From: Gammaproteobacteria bacterium | GTDB taxonomy: Bacteria > Pseudomonadota > Gammaproteobacteria > Pseudomonadales > Porticoccaceae | Length of the DNA: 64,000 nucleotides | Assembly: GCA_018069465.1 (NCBI GenBank) | Contig: JAGPUW010000026.1 | Span: 1-64,000, forward strand | Direction: 5' to 3' | Part shown: positions 1 through 7,406 of the stretch, in pieces | Position numbering within the stretch: position 1 is the first letter of the stretch | Layout: every line of letters begins with the position of its first letter | Made by a program: the position numbers and the translations under genes | The notes under the pieces: model-generated | Databases searched by the model: none | Told to the model about the DNA's origin: nothing | Seen by the model: only the letters and a program-made list of their open reading frames with translations

Positions 1-72
1 CGCCAAAAGGGGGTCTTTTTCACTTAATTTGTTGTGCCGATCTTCTAGATCAAAAAAACCTGGCTGCGACAT
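1..72 (-). CDS. IS5-family transposase, N-terminal fragment (cut by window edge)
   Basis: Only 24 codons are visible, read leftwards from an ATG at 70-72. The protein begins MSQPGFFDLEDRHNKL, which matches the characteristic start of many IS5-family DDE transposases. A Shine-Dalgarno-like AGGA lies upstream of the ATG on the minus strand. The catalytic domain would be outside the window, so whether the gene is intact cannot be judged. Confidence 0.7.
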   Translation of the reverse strand, partial: MSQPGFFDLEDRHNKLSEKDPLLA

Positions 73-139
73 ATTGGTTTGATTCCTAATTTATTAGGGT
101 TAGAATTTTATCATATATTGGCTATTTTTAGAGGTGCCC
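1..139 (-). mobile_element. partial IS5-type insertion sequence, transposase-start end
   Basis: The left edge of the window holds the 5' end of a transposase gene plus its leader. The likely outer end is GGGCACCTCTAAAAATAG read on the minus strand (139 down to 122), which resembles terminal inverted repeats I remember for this IS group. The other end lies outside the window, so the boundary and target duplication cannot be confirmed. The element ends about 14 bases after the stop codon of the Cys-cluster gene at 154-537 and does not interrupt it. Confidence 0.55.
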
Positions 140-153
140 TACTGTTGAAAATT

Positions 154-537
154 TTACTCAAGTGCTGGCCGACTGTCGATCATCAGCTTGTCGAGATCTT
201 TCTGGGCTTGGCGAGGATTCTGCAGGTCTTTTACTTCCAACATTTCGCAGTCATCGGCCACCATTTGCTCGATAGTCACCGGGTAGTACTTGCAGTCGTC
301 GGGGCGATCGTAATAGATGCCGCAGAGGTATTTGTTCTCCCCCGGTACTTTGTTTAACCAGGGGCAAAGTGCGAGTTGCCGCCCATCATCCGGGCTCATC
401 CATATTTTTCCAGCGTCGACATAGTGGGCTATTTCGGGCCTGCAAATATCCCAGAATTCAATTTCGCTCGCGGTCGCCGACAGGCCGCCGTTGCTGTATT
501 TGGTGCAGCACTTTCCGCAGGAGTTGCAGTCTTTCAT
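154..537 (-). CDS. YkgJ-type cysteine-cluster protein
   Basis: Small cytoplasmic protein of about 127 residues. It carries CNSCGKCC at its start and further cysteines (ICRPE, LCPWL, YLCGIYYDRPDDCKYYP), the pattern of the UPF0153/YkgJ family, proposed to bind zinc or iron-sulfur; the biochemical role is not established. The ATG at 537 is chosen because the family begins just before the first Cys cluster and AAAGAGG precedes it; the frame stays open upstream to 648. It follows the hydrolase gene by 16 bases on the same strand, so the two are probably co-transcribed. An IS element ends just downstream of its stop. Confidence 0.75.
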   Translation of the reverse strand: MKDCNSCGKCCTKYSNGGLSATASEIEFWDICRPEIAHYVDAGKIWMSPDDGRQLALCPWLNKVPGENKYLCGIYYDRPDDCKYYPVTIEQMVADDCEMLEVKDLQNPRQAQKDLDKLMIDSRPALE

Positions 538-553
538 GGCCTCTTTGTGTCCA

Positions 554-1546
554 TTAAAACGGCATTGCCGCAAAGGTCTGATTGCGTAGTGGCTCGGCTT
601 CATTGACCAGGTGGTGCTGGGCATCCGCGATAATTTCGATAGTGGCATTCGGCAGCTTTTGCTGCAATTGATTTAAATTGTAGCGCCAGTCGAGGGTCAT
701 ATCCTGGTCGCCCTGAACGATCGTCATCGCCTTGTGGTTGGTGGGCAGGTCGTGGAATTCTTCCGTCCAGCGTTTCATCGAGCCGACCCATTCGAGGGGG
801 ATGTGTCGACTTTGCAGGGGTTCGTCATGTTGGAGAAAGTTGAGGAAAGCCGCATCGCCGGAGTTGGCTTTAAAGTCGCGTTTGATGCGTGAAATAAAGT
901 GGCGCAGGAGTCGATAGGTGAGGCGCCCCGTCGCCCAGTTGCGAGTGTGTAGCAGGGGGGCGAGCAGGGCGATGTGCTGAAACAGCGATTGACCATCGCT
1001 TTCTTCGAGCAGGTGTTTAAGCACAATGGCACCGCCGGTGCTTTGTCCCACGGCGTGCCAGGGTTGGGGCAGATGGTTGGCACAGGCGGCGAGCAGGCCG
1101 TCGAAGGCTTCAACATAGTGGTCAAAGGTGGCGATGGAGGCGCGCTCGCCATCAGACAGGCCGTGGCCCGGTAAGTCGAAGGTAACGACGGCATAGCCGC
1201 GCTGCAATAAATAGCTAAAGAGGTGGCGATAGAGGGCGCTGTGGTCAAAATAGCCGTGCACCACAAACACCGTGCCTTTGGCTTCGCGGGGCAGCCAGTA
1301 CTGGCAGGCGACATTGTACCCCGCTGCGCTTAACTTACCGAGATAGTGGCGGGTGCCGTGTTGGGTTTTGGCTGTGGCATTAATAGCGGCCAGTTTATAG
1401 TGATCCAAATAGCTCTTGGCATCGGGTATTTGCTGGCTGGGGGTGTCGCTTTCGGGCTCGAAACGCAGCACCGGCAAACTGTCGTGCAGCCGCTGAAGAC
1501 TCTCTGTCACGGCGGGGGGTGTGGCAGCAGTGGGCGTCGTGACCAT
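554..1546 (-). CDS. alpha/beta hydrolase, lysophospholipase-like
   Basis: Protein of 330 residues with the alpha/beta hydrolase fold. It has an oxyanion-region HGYFDHS, a nucleophile elbow VGQSTGGA (Ser in G-x-S-x-G), the segment FDLPGHGLSDG and a late DAQHHLVNE that would supply the catalytic His. The layout resembles PldB-type monoacylglycerol lipases or lysophospholipases (serine aminopeptidase S33 family). No signal peptide is seen, so it is likely cytoplasmic or membrane-associated. The substrate cannot be told from sequence. It leads a two-gene minus-strand unit with the Cys-cluster gene. Confidence 0.75.
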   Translation of the reverse strand: MVTTPTAATPPAVTESLQRLHDSLPVLRFEPESDTPSQQIPDAKSYLDHYKLAAINATAKTQHGTRHYLGKLSAAGYNVACQYWLPREAKGTVFVVHGYFDHSALYRHLFSYLLQRGYAVVTFDLPGHGLSDGERASIATFDHYVEAFDGLLAACANHLPQPWHAVGQSTGGAIVLKHLLEESDGQSLFQHIALLAPLLHTRNWATGRLTYRLLRHFISRIKRDFKANSGDAAFLNFLQHDEPLQSRHIPLEWVGSMKRWTEEFHDLPTNHKAMTIVQGDQDMTLDWRYNLNQLQQKLPNATIEIIADAQHHLVNEAEPLRNQTFAAMPF

Positions 1547-1693
1547 GGGCCAGCTTTACCTAAAAAGTAGGCCTACAGATTAGCATAGCGCGCCGCGTGT
1601 CTGTGGTCGGGTGAGCATTGCGGGGCGGGGTTATCTTCGGCATAGTGTGCGCCCTCGCGTGCCGCGCCGCGCTTCTTTGCCTGGGGTTTGATT

Positions 1694-2362
1694 ATGTCCG
1701 ATTACCTTATTGCTCCGTCCATCCTTTCCGCCAACTTTGCTTGTCTTGGTGAGGAAGTCGCCAATGTGCTGAGCAGCGGCGCTGATGTTGTTCATTTTGA
1801 TGTTATGGACAATCACTACGTGCCCACTTTGACCATCGGCCCCATGGTCTGCAAGGCGCTGCGGGACTATGGCATAGAGGCTCCCATCGATGTGCATTTG
1901 ATGGTCGAGCCGGTGGACGAGATGATTATTCAGTTTGCCGAGGCCGGTGCTTCGTGGATCACCTTTCACCCCGAGGCCACGCGCCATATCGACCGCTCCC
2001 TGCAATTGGCTCGCAGCCTGGGCTGTAAAACCGGGCTGGTGCTGAATCCGGCGACCGGGCTGGATGTCACCCAACACGTGCTCGACAAAATTGACGTGCT
2101 CCTATTGATGTCGGTCAACCCGGGTTACGGCGGGCAGAAATTTATTCCCGAAACCCTCAACAAGTTGCGCGCAGCGCGAGCCTTGATCGATGCTGGTGGT
2201 CTGCCCATTCGGCTGGAAATTGATGGCGGTGTCACGGTCGATAATATTGCTGAAATTGCCGCCGCCGGTGCCGATACCTTTGTCGCTGGATCGGCTATCT
2301 TCGGTGCCGATAATCGCGACGAGGCCATTGCCGCCATGCGCAAGGCGCTAGCGGGCGTATAG
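1694..2362 (+). CDS. rpe: ribulose-phosphate 3-epimerase
   Basis: Interconverts ribulose 5-phosphate and xylulose 5-phosphate in the pentose phosphate pathway. About 222 residues, normal for the family. The TIM-barrel signature segments are present: [11 protein letters not shown] at the start, [31 protein letters not shown] and IDGGV near the C-terminus, including the metal-binding His/Asp residues. The ATG at 1694 is preferred over a TTG six bases earlier because it gives the typical [11 protein letters not shown] start. In pseudomonads rpe is followed by gph and trpE; here gph is missing and the trp leader follows directly. Confidence 0.95.
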   Translation: MSDYLIAPSILSANFACLGEEVANVLSSGADVVHFDVMDNHYVPTLTIGPMVCKALRDYGIEAPIDVHLMVEPVDEMIIQFAEAGASWITFHPEATRHIDRSLQLARSLGCKTGLVLNPATGLDVTQHVLDKIDVLLLMSVNPGYGGQKFIPETLNKLRAARALIDAGGLPIRLEIDGGVTVDNIAEIAAAGADTFVAGSAIFGADNRDEAIAAMRKALAGV

Positions 2363-2437
2363 AGGAATCGGGGTTTAAATTAAGCGGCATTGCTGGCGCT
2401 TTCATCGCTATTTGTTTTATAGACAGGGCAAATGCTT

Positions 2438-2443
2438 TAGAAT
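2438..2443 (+). promoter_or_regulatory. possible -10 box of the trp leader transcript
   Basis: TAGAAT lies about 27 bases before the leader peptide start and would place the start site near 2450. No good -35 is seen at the ideal distance (TTTTAT at 2415-2420 is the closest), so this is a weak promoter call. Confidence 0.3.
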
Positions 2444-2470
2444 CCCGCTGCAGATTTAGGAGTTTTTTTG

Positions 2471-2536
2471 GTGATATTGCGTAAGCGCGACAGCTCGGTT
2501 TTTCTTTCCCCATGTTGGCGATGGCCATACGTGTGA
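2471..2536 (+). CDS. trpL: candidate trp leader peptide (attenuation peptide)
   Basis: A 21-residue ORF starting with GTG, preceded by AGGAG at about 2458-2462 with 8-base spacing. The C-terminal part reads CWRWPYV and then stops, giving two Trp codons separated by one codon, about 80 bases before trpE. Trp codons are rare, so a well-placed start with clustered Trp is typical of ribosome-sensed attenuation of trp genes. A GC-rich hairpin (GCCGTCC-GCTC-GGGCGGC, from about 2541) follows, but no U-run comes after it, so the termination step is unclear. Confidence 0.6.
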   Translation: MILRKRDSSVFLSPCWRWPYV

Positions 2537-2614
2537 TGTTTGCCGTCCGCTCGGGCGGCGCTTAGAAATGAACCCGGTTACAGCACTTACGCCCTATTAT
2601 TGAAAGGAAGAGTC

Positions 2615-4099
2615 ATGACACCTGACATGTCCCCCCAGGAATTCGCCGCGCTGGCAAGGCAAAACTACCAGCGCGTCCCGGTGATGCGCGAAATTCTCGC
2701 CGATCTTGAAACCCCGCTATCGTGCTATCTCAAATTGGCGCGTGGACCCTACACCTACTTATTCGAATCCGTCGAAGGCGGCGAAAAATGGGGCCGCTAC
2801 TCGCTGATCGGTCTGCCCTCGGCCACCGTGCTGAAAGTGTGCGGTTATCAATTAAGCCTTGAAAAACATGGCGAGGTGATTGAAGAGCGCACGGTCGAAG
2901 ACCCCCTGGCGGAGATCGAAGCTTTCCAGCAACAGTTCAATATGCCTGAGATCCCCGACCTGCCGCGCTTTACCGGCGGTCTGGTGGGTTACTTTGGCTA
3001 CGACACCGTGCGTTATATCGAGCCGCGTTTGGCCGCTAGCTGCCCGCCCGATGAGCTGGGTGTGCCGGATATTCTGCTTATGGTCTCCGACGAAGTGCTG
3101 GTCTTCGACAATTTGGCCGGCACCTTGAAGCTCATCATTCATGCCGACCCGTCGCAGCCCGATGCCTGGGAGCAAACCCAGCGGCGTCTCGATGACATTG
3201 AGGCGCGGCTCAAGCAGCCCGCACCGGAGTTGCCGCCCGTGCGATTGCGGGGTGAGGGCGTCAGCGAAGACGCTTTTGTGTCGAGCATGGGTCGGGCCGG
3301 TTATGAGGCCGCAGTTGAAACCATCAAGGCCTACACCCGTGCTGGGGATGTGATGCAGGTAGTGCCATCCCAGCGTCTGTGCCTGCCCTTTCCCGCCGAG
3401 CCGATCAATCTTTATCGGGCGCTGCGCAATTTGAACCCTTCACCCTACTTATACTTTCTCGATATGGGCGATTTTCAGATAGCCGGTTCTTCGCCAGAAA
3501 TTCTCACGCGTTTGGAGCAGGGCGAAGTCACCGTGCGGCCCATCGCCGGTACGCGCCGTCGCGGCCACACCGAAGAAGAAGATCTGGCGATGGAAGCCGA
3601 GATGCTCGCCGACCCCAAAGAGATCGCCGAGCACTTAATGCTCATCGATCTGGGGCGCAATGACGTTGGCCGCATCGCCCAAACCGGCACGGTGAAGTTG
3701 ACAGAAAAAATGGTGGTCGAGCGTTTCTCCCACGTTATGCACATTACCTCCAATGTGACCGGGCAGGTAAAGCCCGAGCTATCGGCCATCGACGTGCTGC
3801 GTGCAACCCTGCCCGCCGGTACCTTGAGCGGCGCGCCAAAGATTCGCGCGATGGAAATTATTGATGAGCTGGAACCCGTCAAGCGCGGTATTTATGGCGG
3901 CGCGGTGGGGTATCTCGGCTGGAACGGCAATATGGATACCGCCATTGCGATTCGCACCGCCGTGATCAAAGACGGCAATCTCTACGTGCAGGCCGGGGGT
4001 GGCGTCGTCGCCGACTCAGTGCCGGCGCTGGAGTGGAAGGAAACCATGAATAAGGCGCGGGCAATTTTCCGCGCGGCGGCAATGGTTCTGGGGGAGTAA
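2615..4099 (+). CDS. trpE: anthranilate synthase component I
   Basis: Converts chorismate plus glutamine-derived ammonia to anthranilate, the first step of tryptophan synthesis. 494 residues. The N-terminal region has [14 protein letters not shown], where the Trp feedback site lies. The C-terminal chorismate-binding domain has VVPSQRL, ARPIAGT-type [27 protein letters not shown], and [18 protein letters not shown] followed by YGGAVGYLG. The ATG at 2615 is chosen because GAAAGGAAG precedes it and the family starts here; the frame stays open upstream to 2540. trpG follows after 4 bases. The candidate leader peptide upstream suggests control by Trp-tRNA level. Confidence 0.97.
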   Translation: MTPDMSPQEFAALARQNYQRVPVMREILADLETPLSCYLKLARGPYTYLFESVEGGEKWGRYSLIGLPSATVLKVCGYQLSLEKHGEVIEERTVEDPLAEIEAFQQQFNMPEIPDLPRFTGGLVGYFGYDTVRYIEPRLAASCPPDELGVPDILLMVSDEVLVFDNLAGTLKLIIHADPSQPDAWEQTQRRLDDIEARLKQPAPELPPVRLRGEGVSEDAFVSSMGRAGYEAAVETIKAYTRAGDVMQVVPSQRLCLPFPAEPINLYRALRNLNPSPYLYFLDMGDFQIAGSSPEILTRLEQGEVTVRPIAGTRRRGHTEEEDLAMEAEMLADPKEIAEHLMLIDLGRNDVGRIAQTGTVKLTEKMVVERFSHVMHITSNVTGQVKPELSAIDVLRATLPAGTLSGAPKIRAMEIIDELEPVKRGIYGGAVGYLGWNGNMDTAIAIRTAVIKDGNLYVQAGGGVVADSVPALEWKETMNKARAIFRAAAMVLGE

Positions 4100-4103
4100 T
4101 ACG

Positions 4104-4694
4104 ATGATACTGATGATTGATAACTACGACTCCTTCACCTACAACGTGGTGCAATACCTCGCCGAGCTGGGTGCCGACGTTAAAGTGGTGCGCAATGACG
4201 AGTTGAGCCTTGCTGAAATTGAAGCGCTGGCGCCGCAAAAAATAGTCGTGTCGCCCGGCCCTTGCACGCCCAATGAAGCGGGTATTTCCCTTGCAACTAT
4301 CAAGCACTTTGGCGGTCGAATTCCGCTGCTGGGTATTTGCCTCGGCCACCAGAGTATTGGTCAGGCCTTCGGCGGCAAAGTGGTTCGCGCCCGCGAAGTG
4401 ATGCATGGCAAAGTGTCGGCCATCCACCACAACAATGGCGGTGTTTTTCGTGGCCTGAGCAATCCCTTTGAGGCGACGCGCTATCACTCGCTAGTGGTTG
4501 AAAAGGACAGCTTGCCCGATTGCCTGGAGATCACCGCCTGGACACAGACAGAGGAGGGCGAGGTCGATGAAATTATGGGTCTGCGCCATAAAACACTGGA
4601 TATAGAGGGCGTGCAGTTTCACCCCGAGTCTATCCTCAGCCAGCACGGCCACGATTTACTGCGTCACTTTCTTGAAGGCGCTGGCGAGCAGTAA
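4104..4694 (+). CDS. trpG: anthranilate synthase component II (glutamine amidotransferase)
   Basis: Class I glutamine amidotransferase subunit that feeds ammonia to TrpE; in related bacteria the same subunit can also serve aminodeoxychorismate synthase (PabA). 196 residues. It opens [19 protein letters not shown], has the oxyanion loop [12 protein letters not shown], the nucleophile Cys in [11 protein letters not shown] and the His-Glu pair in [10 protein letters not shown]. It lies 4 bases after trpE and about 34 bases before trpD, so it is in one transcript. Confidence 0.96.
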   Translation: MILMIDNYDSFTYNVVQYLAELGADVKVVRNDELSLAEIEALAPQKIVVSPGPCTPNEAGISLATIKHFGGRIPLLGICLGHQSIGQAFGGKVVRAREVMHGKVSAIHHNNGGVFRGLSNPFEATRYHSLVVEKDSLPDCLEITAWTQTEEGEVDEIMGLRHKTLDIEGVQFHPESILSQHGHDLLRHFLEGAGEQ

Positions 4695-4728
4695 GCCGCC
4701 TCACACTTGGTTTAGCGGGATAAATATT

Positions 4729-5763
4729 ATGGATATTAAAACTGCCATTGCCCAGGTCATTGAAAATAATGACCTCACTCAGGCGCAAATGGTCGCGGTG
4801 ATGCGTCAGATTATGACCGGTGAAGCCAGCCCCGAGCAGATCGCCGGTTTCCTCGTGGCCCTGCGCATGAAGGGTGAAAGCCTCGACGAAATTACCGGTG
4901 CAGTGATGGTGATGCGCGAACTGGCCAGCGGTGTCAGCGTCAGTGGAGAGCACCTGGTCGATATTGTTGGCACCGGCGGCGATGGCGCCAGCCTGTTTAA
5001 TGTCTCCACGGCGAGTGCTTTTGTGGTGGCAGTGAGCGGCGGCAGAGTTGTGAAGCACGGTAATCGCTCAGTATCGAGCAAGAGTGGCAGCGCCGATTTA
5101 CTGGAGGCGGCGGGTGTGCGCCTCGACCTCAACTCCGCTCAAGTTGCCCATTGCGTTGCCGATGTGGGCATTGGTTTTATGTTTGCCCCCCAGCACCACA
5201 GTGCCATGAGGCACGCCGCCGGGCCGCGTAAAGCCCTCGGCGTGCGTACACTGTTTAATATTCTCGGGCCGATGACGAATCCCGCCGGGGTGAAGCGTCA
5301 GCTGATTGGCGTCTTTGACGTGGCCCTGTGCAAGCCCGTTGCTCAGGTGCTACAGCGTTTGGGTAGCGAGCATATTATGGTGGTGCACAGCGACGACGGC
5401 CTCGACGAAATTAGTCTGGTCGGTGGCACCAGCGTCGCTGAATTACACAATGGCGAGATTCGTGAATACCGCATCGCGCCCACCGATTTTGGCATTGTTG
5501 AACAAAACCTGGATGGCCTCGGTGTCGCTGATGCGGCGCACTCGCTGGTCTTAATTCGCGATGCCCTGGGTTCACGGCCCACGGCACTGGGTCGTAAGGC
5601 TGGCGATATCATTGCTTTAAATGCCGGTGCCGCGATTTATGTGAGTGGTGTCGCCGCCAATTTGGCGGAGGGCATCGCTATGGCCCAAGACGGTATTGCC
5701 AGTGGACTGGCATTGGAAAAGCTCGATGAGCTTGCTGCTTTTAGTACGTTGCTGACTGATTAA
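4729..5763 (+). CDS. trpD: anthranilate phosphoribosyltransferase
   Basis: Transfers the phosphoribosyl group of PRPP to anthranilate. 344 residues, the usual length. The PRPP/anthranilate motifs are visible: [15 protein letters not shown] near residue 80, [19 protein letters not shown], and later GPMTNPAG and VHSDDGLDE. The ATG at 4729 gives the typical [12 protein letters not shown] start; the open frame reaching back to 4672 overlaps trpG. A purine-rich stretch, not a strong ribosome site, precedes the start, so coupling to trpG translation is possible. Confidence 0.96.
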   Translation: MDIKTAIAQVIENNDLTQAQMVAVMRQIMTGEASPEQIAGFLVALRMKGESLDEITGAVMVMRELASGVSVSGEHLVDIVGTGGDGASLFNVSTASAFVVAVSGGRVVKHGNRSVSSKSGSADLLEAAGVRLDLNSAQVAHCVADVGIGFMFAPQHHSAMRHAAGPRKALGVRTLFNILGPMTNPAGVKRQLIGVFDVALCKPVAQVLQRLGSEHIMVVHSDDGLDEISLVGGTSVAELHNGEIREYRIAPTDFGIVEQNLDGLGVADAAHSLVLIRDALGSRPTALGRKAGDIIALNAGAAIYVSGVAANLAEGIAMAQDGIASGLALEKLDELAAFSTLLTD

Positions 5764-5775
5764 AGGAATAATCGA

Positions 5776-6594
5776 ATGCAAGAAGGACAAGTAATTGTGG
5801 ATGATACTCCGACCATTTTGAAAAAAATTCTCAGCCGTAAGCACGAAGAGGTGGCCGAGCGCAGTGGCACGGTTTCTTTGCAGGCGCTGCGCGAGCGAGC
5901 CAGTGCTATGCCCGCTTGTCGAGGCTTTACCGCAGCCATGCAAAGCAAGGTTGAGCAGGGCTTGCCGGCGGTGATTGCCGAAGTCAAAAAAGCGTCGCCG
6001 AGCAAGGGTGTTATTTGCGAAAACTTTGATCCGGTGCGCATTGCCCAGAGTTATGAAAAGGGTGGCGCAGCCTGTCTCTCGGTGTTGACCGATGTTGACT
6101 TCTTTCAGGGCAGCGATGAGTTTTTACGCCAGGCTCACAATGCCACGCCACTGCCCCTGTTGCGCAAAGATTTTGTCGTCGATGCCTATCAAGTGTACGA
6201 GGCGCGGGCACTGGGCGCCGACTGTATTTTATTAATCGCCGCTGCGCTGTCACCCCGGCAGATGGGCGAGCTGCACGATCTGGCGCTGGATATCGGTCTC
6301 GACGTGCTGCTCGAAGTGCACAATGCCCAGGAGCTGGAAGCGGCGCTGGCCCTTTCAACGCCCCTGATCGGTATTAATAACCGCAATTTGCATACCTTCA
6401 GTACCCAGCTCGACACTACCTTCAACCTGCTCGACAAAATTCCCGAAGAGCGGCTGGTGATTACCGAGAGTGGCATACACACCATCGACGATGTGATGGC
6501 GATGCGCGGCCATGGGGTCAATGCCTTTCTGGTGGGTGAGGCCTTTATGAAGGCCAAAGATCCGGGACGCCGCTTGATGGAAATGTTTAATTAG
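5776..6594 (+). CDS. trpC: indole-3-glycerol phosphate synthase
   Basis: Closes the indole ring in tryptophan synthesis. 272 residues, a stand-alone TrpC not fused to TrpF. Motifs: [15 protein letters not shown] at the start, [14 protein letters not shown] (catalytic Lys), [38 protein letters not shown] and [18 protein letters not shown] lies upstream of the ATG. It follows trpD by 12 bases and ends the biosynthetic part of this operon; trpF, trpA and trpB are not in the window. Confidence 0.96.
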   Translation: MQEGQVIVDDTPTILKKILSRKHEEVAERSGTVSLQALRERASAMPACRGFTAAMQSKVEQGLPAVIAEVKKASPSKGVICENFDPVRIAQSYEKGGAACLSVLTDVDFFQGSDEFLRQAHNATPLPLLRKDFVVDAYQVYEARALGADCILLIAAALSPRQMGELHDLALDIGLDVLLEVHNAQELEAALALSTPLIGINNRNLHTFSTQLDTTFNLLDKIPEERLVITESGIHTIDDVMAMRGHGVNAFLVGEAFMKAKDPGRRLMEMFN

Positions 6595-6626
6595 CGCTGC
6601 AGCTCGATACGCTTGAAAGGAACTCC

Positions 6627-7406
6627 GTGAAAATTCATCAGGTCAAAGGTCGGCACGTCAATAGCTATGTGATTGAAGACGGGGCCGACCTGCTGGTTGT
6701 CGATGCGGCCTGGCGCGGCGAAAAGTATGTGCTCGGTTATATTCACAAGGTGCTGCAGCGAGATATTAGCGATGTAAAGCTGGTTATCTGCACCCACGGC
6801 GACCCCGACCACAGCGGTAGTATTGCCAAGCTCGCCAGTGTTTGTGGCGCGAAACTGGCGGTACCTTATGCCACCCCCTCAAAACTGCTCAAATTTGCCA
6901 ACGACCCCACCGGAATGATCTTTCGCCTGGTGACGGCTCTGGTAGAGGGCATGCGACCCCGGGCATGGGCGATGTATGCCAACCCCCACAAAAGTGCCAG
7001 GGCTAAAATGTTGCCGGCCTATACGGCGCCTGCCAGCATGACGGAAGATGAGGCGTTAAATGATGAGCGCTCTGCTTTTGATGAGCCGCCATTGCGACTC
7101 AAGCACCACACACTATTGCCGGGTTTTGAAGACTGGCAGGTGATTCACACACCGGGGCATTCCTGGGATAGCTGTTGTTATTTTCATCGCCCCAGTGGCA
7201 GTCTGATTACCGGTGATACTTTATTGGGTAGTAATAAAAAAGGTCGCCCGGTGAAACCCTCGGTCTACGCCAATCCGCTGCAGTTAGCGCGCAGTGTTAA
7301 ATTATTGCGGCGCCTCAAGCCCCAGTCAGTCTATCCGGGGCACGGGGCCTGTTTTAGTGGCGTTGGCCTGCTGGATCACCTCAAGCGCGGTGGCGTCAAA
7401 GAGTGA
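6627..7406 (+). CDS. metallo-beta-lactamase-fold hydrolase
   Basis: 259 residues, GTG start with AAAGGA upstream, 32 bases after trpC and probably read through with it. Metal-site segments are THGDPDHSG near residue 54, HTPGHSWDS, ITGDTLLG and YPGHG. The first motif reads H-x-D-x-D-H where the family norm is H-x-H-x-D-H, so the second metal His is replaced by Asp. A middle insertion (about residues 85-145) lies over the active site. The substrate is unknown; glyoxalase II-like and other thioester or phosphodiester hydrolases share the fold. Its 3' end overlaps the convergent EAL gene by 11 bases. Confidence 0.8.
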   Translation: MKIHQVKGRHVNSYVIEDGADLLVVDAAWRGEKYVLGYIHKVLQRDISDVKLVICTHGDPDHSGSIAKLASVCGAKLAVPYATPSKLLKFANDPTGMIFRLVTALVEGMRPRAWAMYANPHKSARAKMLPAYTAPASMTEDEALNDERSAFDEPPLRLKHHTLLPGFEDWQVIHTPGHSWDSCCYFHRPSGSLITGDTLLGSNKKGRPVKPSVYANPLQLARSVKLLRRLKPQSVYPGHGACFSGVGLLDHLKRGGVKE

